From positions 4,960,001-5,024,000 of the forward strand of contig OZ244956.1 of assembly GCA_965222505.1 (NCBI GenBank): a DNA stretch of 64,000 bases, read 5' to 3'. Shown here in pieces: positions 61,061 to 64,000 of the stretch. How positions within the stretch are numbered: position 1 is the first letter of the stretch; every line of letters starts with the position of its first letter. Under the pieces are notes generated by a model. The model did not search any database. It was given only the letters and a program-made list of their open reading frames with translations, and had not been told where the DNA came from. The DNA is from G965222505 sp965222505 (GTDB lineage Bacteria; Bacteroidota; Rhodothermia; Rhodothermales; DATKEJ01). Position numbers and translations under genes: made by a program.

Positions 61061-61158
61061 GGTAGTTAGTTGTATAAAATAAATCACTAACAACAAGCCC
61101 GCGTAGCGGGCGTACAACTAACCACGAGCCCGCATAGCGGGCGTACAACCCACAACCA
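61061..61158. repeat. AGCCCGC-type tandem repeat upstream of the M24 peptidase
   Basis: Two near copies of AGCCCGC(G/A)TAGCGGGCGTAC lie at about 61096 and 61127, each a small palindrome, joined by AACTAACC-type units. GGTAGTTAGTTGTA at 61061 is the inverted counterpart. It is related to the GAACAACCAGCCCACG element at 13073-13114 and ends only a few bases before the ATG at 61162. Confidence 0.6.
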
Positions 61159-61161
61159 ATC

Positions 61162-62340
61162 ATGATCGAACTCAATCGGGCGCAGGCCTACATGGAAGCG
61201 CAAGCCATTGACGGCTGGCTGTTGTATGATTTTCGGGGGAGTAACCCGGTGTTCTGGCACGTGCTGGGCGCACGCCAACCCACATCCCGGCGGAATTTTC
61301 TGTTTGTACCTGCCGCAGGGGAGGCCGTCTTGTTGGCCCATGGGCTGGACAAGCTCCTGTTTACCGATTTCGATGTATACACGGAATGGTATACCACCTG
61401 GGGAGAAATGCAGGAATGGCTAAAAGGCATCCTGAGTGGTTGTGGACGGGTGGCAATGGAATACTCGCCGGGGGGTACCATTCCCATGCACTCCTGGGTC
61501 GATGCCGGCACAGTAGAATATATTCGGGCACAAGGAGCGGAAGTGGTTTCATCGGCAAACCTGTTTCAGGTGGCCGCAGCGTCCTGGTCCGAACGGTCCA
61601 TCAGTGCACATGAGCGGGCCTGCACCGAAGTTGCTGCCATCAAGGATGAAGCGTTTGCCCTCATTGGAGAACGCCTGCGGGTCGGAGAGCCGGTGAATGA
61701 ATATGAGGTGCAACAATTCATCCGGCAGCGCTTTGCCGAACAAGGGCTGATAACGGACCACGGTCCTATCGTGGCTGTCAATGCCCATAGCGGAGACCCT
61801 CACTATGAGCCGTCGGAAGCAGAATACGCACCGATTCAGGAGGGGGACTGGATCCTCATCGACTTGTGGGCGAAATACGAAGAACCGGAAGATGTTTATT
61901 GTGACATCACCTGGGTTGGGTATGCGGGTTCAGATGTGCCGAGTGAATACCAGGAGGTCTTTGATGTGGTGACGGGTGCGCGGGATGCCGTTGTCGAACG
62001 GCTGGAAGAGGCCTGGGAAGCCGGTGAAACGCTGCAAGGATGGCAATTGGACGATGCAGCCCGAGATTATATTGAAGATGCCGGGTACGGAGAATTTTTC
62101 ACACACCGGACGGGGCACAGTATGGGGCCAAGCCCCACACCCCATGCACTGGGGGCAAACCTCGATAACCTCGAAACCCACGATACCCGCGAAATCATCC
62201 CCGGTATCGGGTTTTCGGTAGAACCTGGGGTGTATCTCCCGGAGTTCGGCATACGCTCTGAAATCGATATGTACATCGACCCTGAGAAAGGCCCCCTGGT
62301 AACAACCGCCATACAGCGCGAGATCATCCGCATCCACTAA
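61162..62340 (+). CDS. M24 family metallopeptidase (Xaa-Pro aminopeptidase-like)
   Basis: A 392-residue cytoplasmic protein. The N-terminal creatinase-like domain fills residues 1-150. The pita-bread peptidase domain has all five metal ligands: Asp in ILIDLWAKYEE, Asp in VYCDITWVG, His in FTHRTGHSMG, Glu in FSVEPGVYLPEFG and Glu in RSEIDMYID. These enzymes remove an N-terminal residue before proline, or cleave proline dipeptides. The Trp in DLWAK and DITWVG is less usual. No partner gene is evident; a response-regulator gene follows 23 bp downstream. Confidence 0.88.
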   Translation: MIELNRAQAYMEAQAIDGWLLYDFRGSNPVFWHVLGARQPTSRRNFLFVPAAGEAVLLAHGLDKLLFTDFDVYTEWYTTWGEMQEWLKGILSGCGRVAMEYSPGGTIPMHSWVDAGTVEYIRAQGAEVVSSANLFQVAAASWSERSISAHERACTEVAAIKDEAFALIGERLRVGEPVNEYEVQQFIRQRFAEQGLITDHGPIVAVNAHSGDPHYEPSEAEYAPIQEGDWILIDLWAKYEEPEDVYCDITWVGYAGSDVPSEYQEVFDVVTGARDAVVERLEEAWEAGETLQGWQLDDAARDYIEDAGYGEFFTHRTGHSMGPSPTPHALGANLDNLETHDTREIIPGIGFSVEPGVYLPEFGIRSEIDMYIDPEKGPLVTTAIQREIIRIH

Positions 62341-62363
62341 CGCAACCCTCTTGCTAAATCTCT

Positions 62364-63050
62364 ATGCCCTACAAAATCTTGCTGGTAGATGATGAGCCTG
62401 ACCTGCTCGCTATGGTCCAATACAACCTGGCGCGTGAAGGCTTCGAGGTCATTCATGCACGGGATGGCGTAGAAGCGTTGGCACAGGCCGAAGCGGAGGG
62501 GCCGGACCTGATCGTACTCGACCTCATGATGCCTCGGATGGACGGCATGGAGACGTGCCGTCACCTCCGCAGCAAACCACGCTTTAAGCATCTGCCCATC
62601 CTCATGCTGACCGCAAGGGGAGAAGAATCCTATCAGATACAGGGGTTGGACCTGGGGGCGGACGATTATGTGCAAAAACCCATTTCTCCCCGTGTATTGC
62701 TCAGCCGCATCCGGGCGCTGCTTCGGCGTACCGAGGCCAACGAGGAGGAAAGGGATGTACTCCGTGTGCATGACCTCGCCATTGACCGGGGCCGATTTGT
62801 GGTATTCAAAGGAGAGGAGGAGGAAGAACGGCTTCGGTTACCCCGCAAAGAATTTGAAATCCTGTATCTCCTCGCTACCCGCCCCGGAAAGGTGGCCTCC
62901 CGGCAGGAAATCCTGGATACCATCTGGGGAGCCGATGTATACGTCACCCCGCGTACAGTCGATGTACACGTCCGAAAAATCCGTGACAAGATCGGGGAAA
63001 GCTACATCGAAACCGTCACCGGTGTTGGCTATCGGCTGAAGGAGGAATGA
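62364..63050 (+). CDS. OmpR/PhoB-family response regulator
   Basis: A 228-residue DNA-binding regulator. The receiver domain (residues 1-120) has the acidic pair in LLVDDEPD, the phosphorylated Asp53 in LIVLDLMMPRMDG, the Thr of the switch in LMLTARGEE and the Lys in YVQKPISPR. The C-terminal winged helix contains TPRTVDVHVRKIRDKIGESYIETVTGVGYRL. No histidine kinase lies next to it in the window, and the genes beyond are on the other strand, so the kinase is elsewhere. PhoB-type function (phosphate) is possible but not shown. Confidence 0.92.
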   Translation: MPYKILLVDDEPDLLAMVQYNLAREGFEVIHARDGVEALAQAEAEGPDLIVLDLMMPRMDGMETCRHLRSKPRFKHLPILMLTARGEESYQIQGLDLGADDYVQKPISPRVLLSRIRALLRRTEANEEERDVLRVHDLAIDRGRFVVFKGEEEEERLRLPRKEFEILYLLATRPGKVASRQEILDTIWGADVYVTPRTVDVHVRKIRDKIGESYIETVTGVGYRLKEE

Positions 63051-63053
63051 GTC

Positions 63054-63485
63054 CTAGGCTAACGGGCTGCCGTGATGCGAGGGATCTTCCAGGGCATAGG
63101 CCTCGCGCTCAAAGGGGTTATCCCGGTAGGGATCCTGACCCCGTGCCCAGGCCCAAAGACCAGCCAGAAAATACGCAGGAAGGAAAAAAGGGCCCCACTT
63201 TTCATATTGCCGGACGTGTACATGCTCGTGGGAGCGGCATCGGTCCAGGGCCTCCGGGGTGCGCCCAATGATTACATGCCCCAGGGTAATGGCTTCGGCA
63301 CCGCCCTTTAATAAAGTTCCGTGGCGGAGGAGCCATGCCGGGGCACCTCCATATATCTCCAGGGTCCCCCGTACCCGTCGGACGCCACCGCCGCTACATA
63401 GGGCAAGCCCCATACACAACATCCCAAGCAAGGAATTGGGCAATACCCATCCATAAACCAGAAACCGGATCATTATCGGGATCAT
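63054..63485 (-). CDS. Small membrane protein with an HExxH zincin-like motif
   Basis: A 143-residue protein. The first about 30 residues are hydrophobic (LVYGWVLPNSLLGMLCMGLA), and a second hydrophobic segment is FFLPAYFLAGLWAWA (residues about 100-114). Between them lies SHEHVHVRQYEKWGP, with HEHVH at residues 86-90 fitting the HExxH zinc motif. A possible third ligand is Glu126 or Glu128 in NPFEREAYALED. The spacing and the final Glu match minimal gluzincin-type peptidases, so a membrane-bound metallopeptidase is possible. I do not recognise a named family. It ends 3 bp from the convergent response-regulator gene. Confidence 0.6.
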   Translation of the reverse strand: MIPIMIRFLVYGWVLPNSLLGMLCMGLALCSGGGVRRVRGTLEIYGGAPAWLLRHGTLLKGGAEAITLGHVIIGRTPEALDRCRSHEHVHVRQYEKWGPFFLPAYFLAGLWAWARGQDPYRDNPFEREAYALEDPSHHGSPLA

Positions 63486-63491
63486 GGGGCG

Positions 63492-64000
63492 TTACCAGCG
63501 GAGGGCTACATGGGCCAGCGGTCTGGTTTGGTCGGTGGGCGAAGGTCGCACCGATACAGCTACATCAAGGGACCGATTGTGACTCCGGGCGGATAGTGCA
63601 GCCGTCAGGCCAGCCAGCAGTCGATTGGCAACCAGGGTGGCCGTAAACAGGGAGACCCTGCGGCCCATGGTTTCCGCATCATCACGCAGGGAACGGTACC
63701 GGAGCCGGTCGGCTTCCGAGGCCCAGGTCCATTGAAAAGCCGGGTCTTCCGTCTGTTCCAGTTGATCCCAGTTTCGGGTACGGAGCAAGGCGGCCCGGAA
63801 TTCTTCCGTCGAATGGTACGTGCCGAGGTTCAGGAAAAAGGCCCGGCTCTTCCCCGTCACATCGGCCCCGGCTTGGGTGGTGGCCCAGGTCTCATAGTTC
63901 TGGATCAAGTCGGATTCCCGCCATTGTGCGCCAATAAGGCTCAAGGCCCAGGTCACATCGGTAGCCGCAAAAAACTTGGCGGACCGGCTCCAGCCCTGGT
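63492..64000 (-). CDS. Uncharacterised envelope protein, N-terminus outside the window
   Basis: The frame remains open to the right edge, where codons before the GTG at 63956 continue the same protein (GWSRSAKFFAATDV), so the true start lies outside. About 169 residues are seen. WALSLIGAQW and VSLFTATLVANRLLAGL look like membrane segments, and the last part ends in a beta-like ARPLAHVALRW-type tail. The pattern GWSR-A-KFFAATD recalls the DUF5683 type of Bacteroidota proteins, which are uncharacterised. It ends 6 bp upstream of the zincin-like gene on the same strand, so the two may be co-transcribed. Confidence 0.55.
   Translation of the reverse strand, partial: QGWSRSAKFFAATDVTWALSLIGAQWRESDLIQNYETWATTQAGADVTGKSRAFFLNLGTYHSTEEFRAALLRTRNWDQLEQTEDPAFQWTWASEADRLRYRSLRDDAETMGRRVSLFTATLVANRLLAGLTAALSARSHNRSLDVAVSVRPSPTDQTRPLAHVALRW

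Overview
The window looks like chromosome from a member of the Bacteroidota/Rhodothermota group, with Rhodothermales-like bacteria my best guess. This is inferred from gene content: a complete SprA, the outer-membrane channel of the type IX secretion system (T9SS); four secreted proteins ending in T9SS type A sorting domains (PNPF-type motif); two TonB-dependent receptors with carboxypeptidase-regulatory-like N-termini; fairly high GC; and several clear Shine-Dalgarno sequences (for example before 3111 and before the gene starting at 50490), which classical Bacteroidia usually lack.

Layout. 1-4.8 kb: two surface proteins exported by T9SS (a GEVED-repeat adhesin cut by the window edge and a choice-of-anchor A protein). 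4.8-13.4 kb: sprA on the minus strand, its start buried in a 72-bp tandem repeat. 13.4-18 kb: a saccharopine-dehydrogenase-like oxidoreductase, a fused ABC permease and cysS. 18-23.7 kb: an iodotyrosine-deiodinase-like nitroreductase, a split M16 peptidase pair and a DinB-fold protein. 23.8-26.7 kb: a TonB receptor with a DtxR/MntR-like box in front, followed by a thioredoxin. 26.7-31.2 kb: an accessory patch with a methyltransferase remnant, a CSLREA/dockerin-like surface protein, a serine resolvase, a class D beta-lactamase cut off beside the resolvase, and a MOSC protein. 31.3-37.2 kb: a second TonB receptor with a small CxxC membrane protein, an ABC exporter and a PLP-dependent D-cysteine desulfhydrase-like enzyme. 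37.4-39.9 kb: efp-accB-accC. 40-43.5 kb: a T9SS cargo and a second CSLREA/dockerin-like protein sharing an upstream element. 43.6-48.6 kb: a core run of gcvH, guaA, a TPR/periplasmic-binding protein, bamD and nadD. 48.8-59.1 kb: a thioredoxin-fold protein, a T9SS cargo, a second split M16 pair, a D-aminoacylase, a GIDE-domain membrane protein and a fused full-length M16 peptidase. 59.3-64 kb: an IS200-type element, two small proteins of unknown role, an M24 peptidase, a PhoB-type response regulator, a small membrane zincin-like protein and a partial gene.

Themes. Much of the window serves the cell envelope: SprA exports the sorting-domain proteins, BamD helps insert beta-barrels such as SprA and the TonB receptors, and the three M16 systems and the D-aminoacylase probably process peptides in the periplasm or at the surface. 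The main non-genic signal is a population of intergenic palindromes whose arms are built from 7-nt tandem units (AATCACC, ACGTAGA, GAACAAC, ACGCAAT, CGCACTC types). They occur at about ten sites and in three cases run into the start of a gene. No rRNA, tRNA or CRISPR array was seen.
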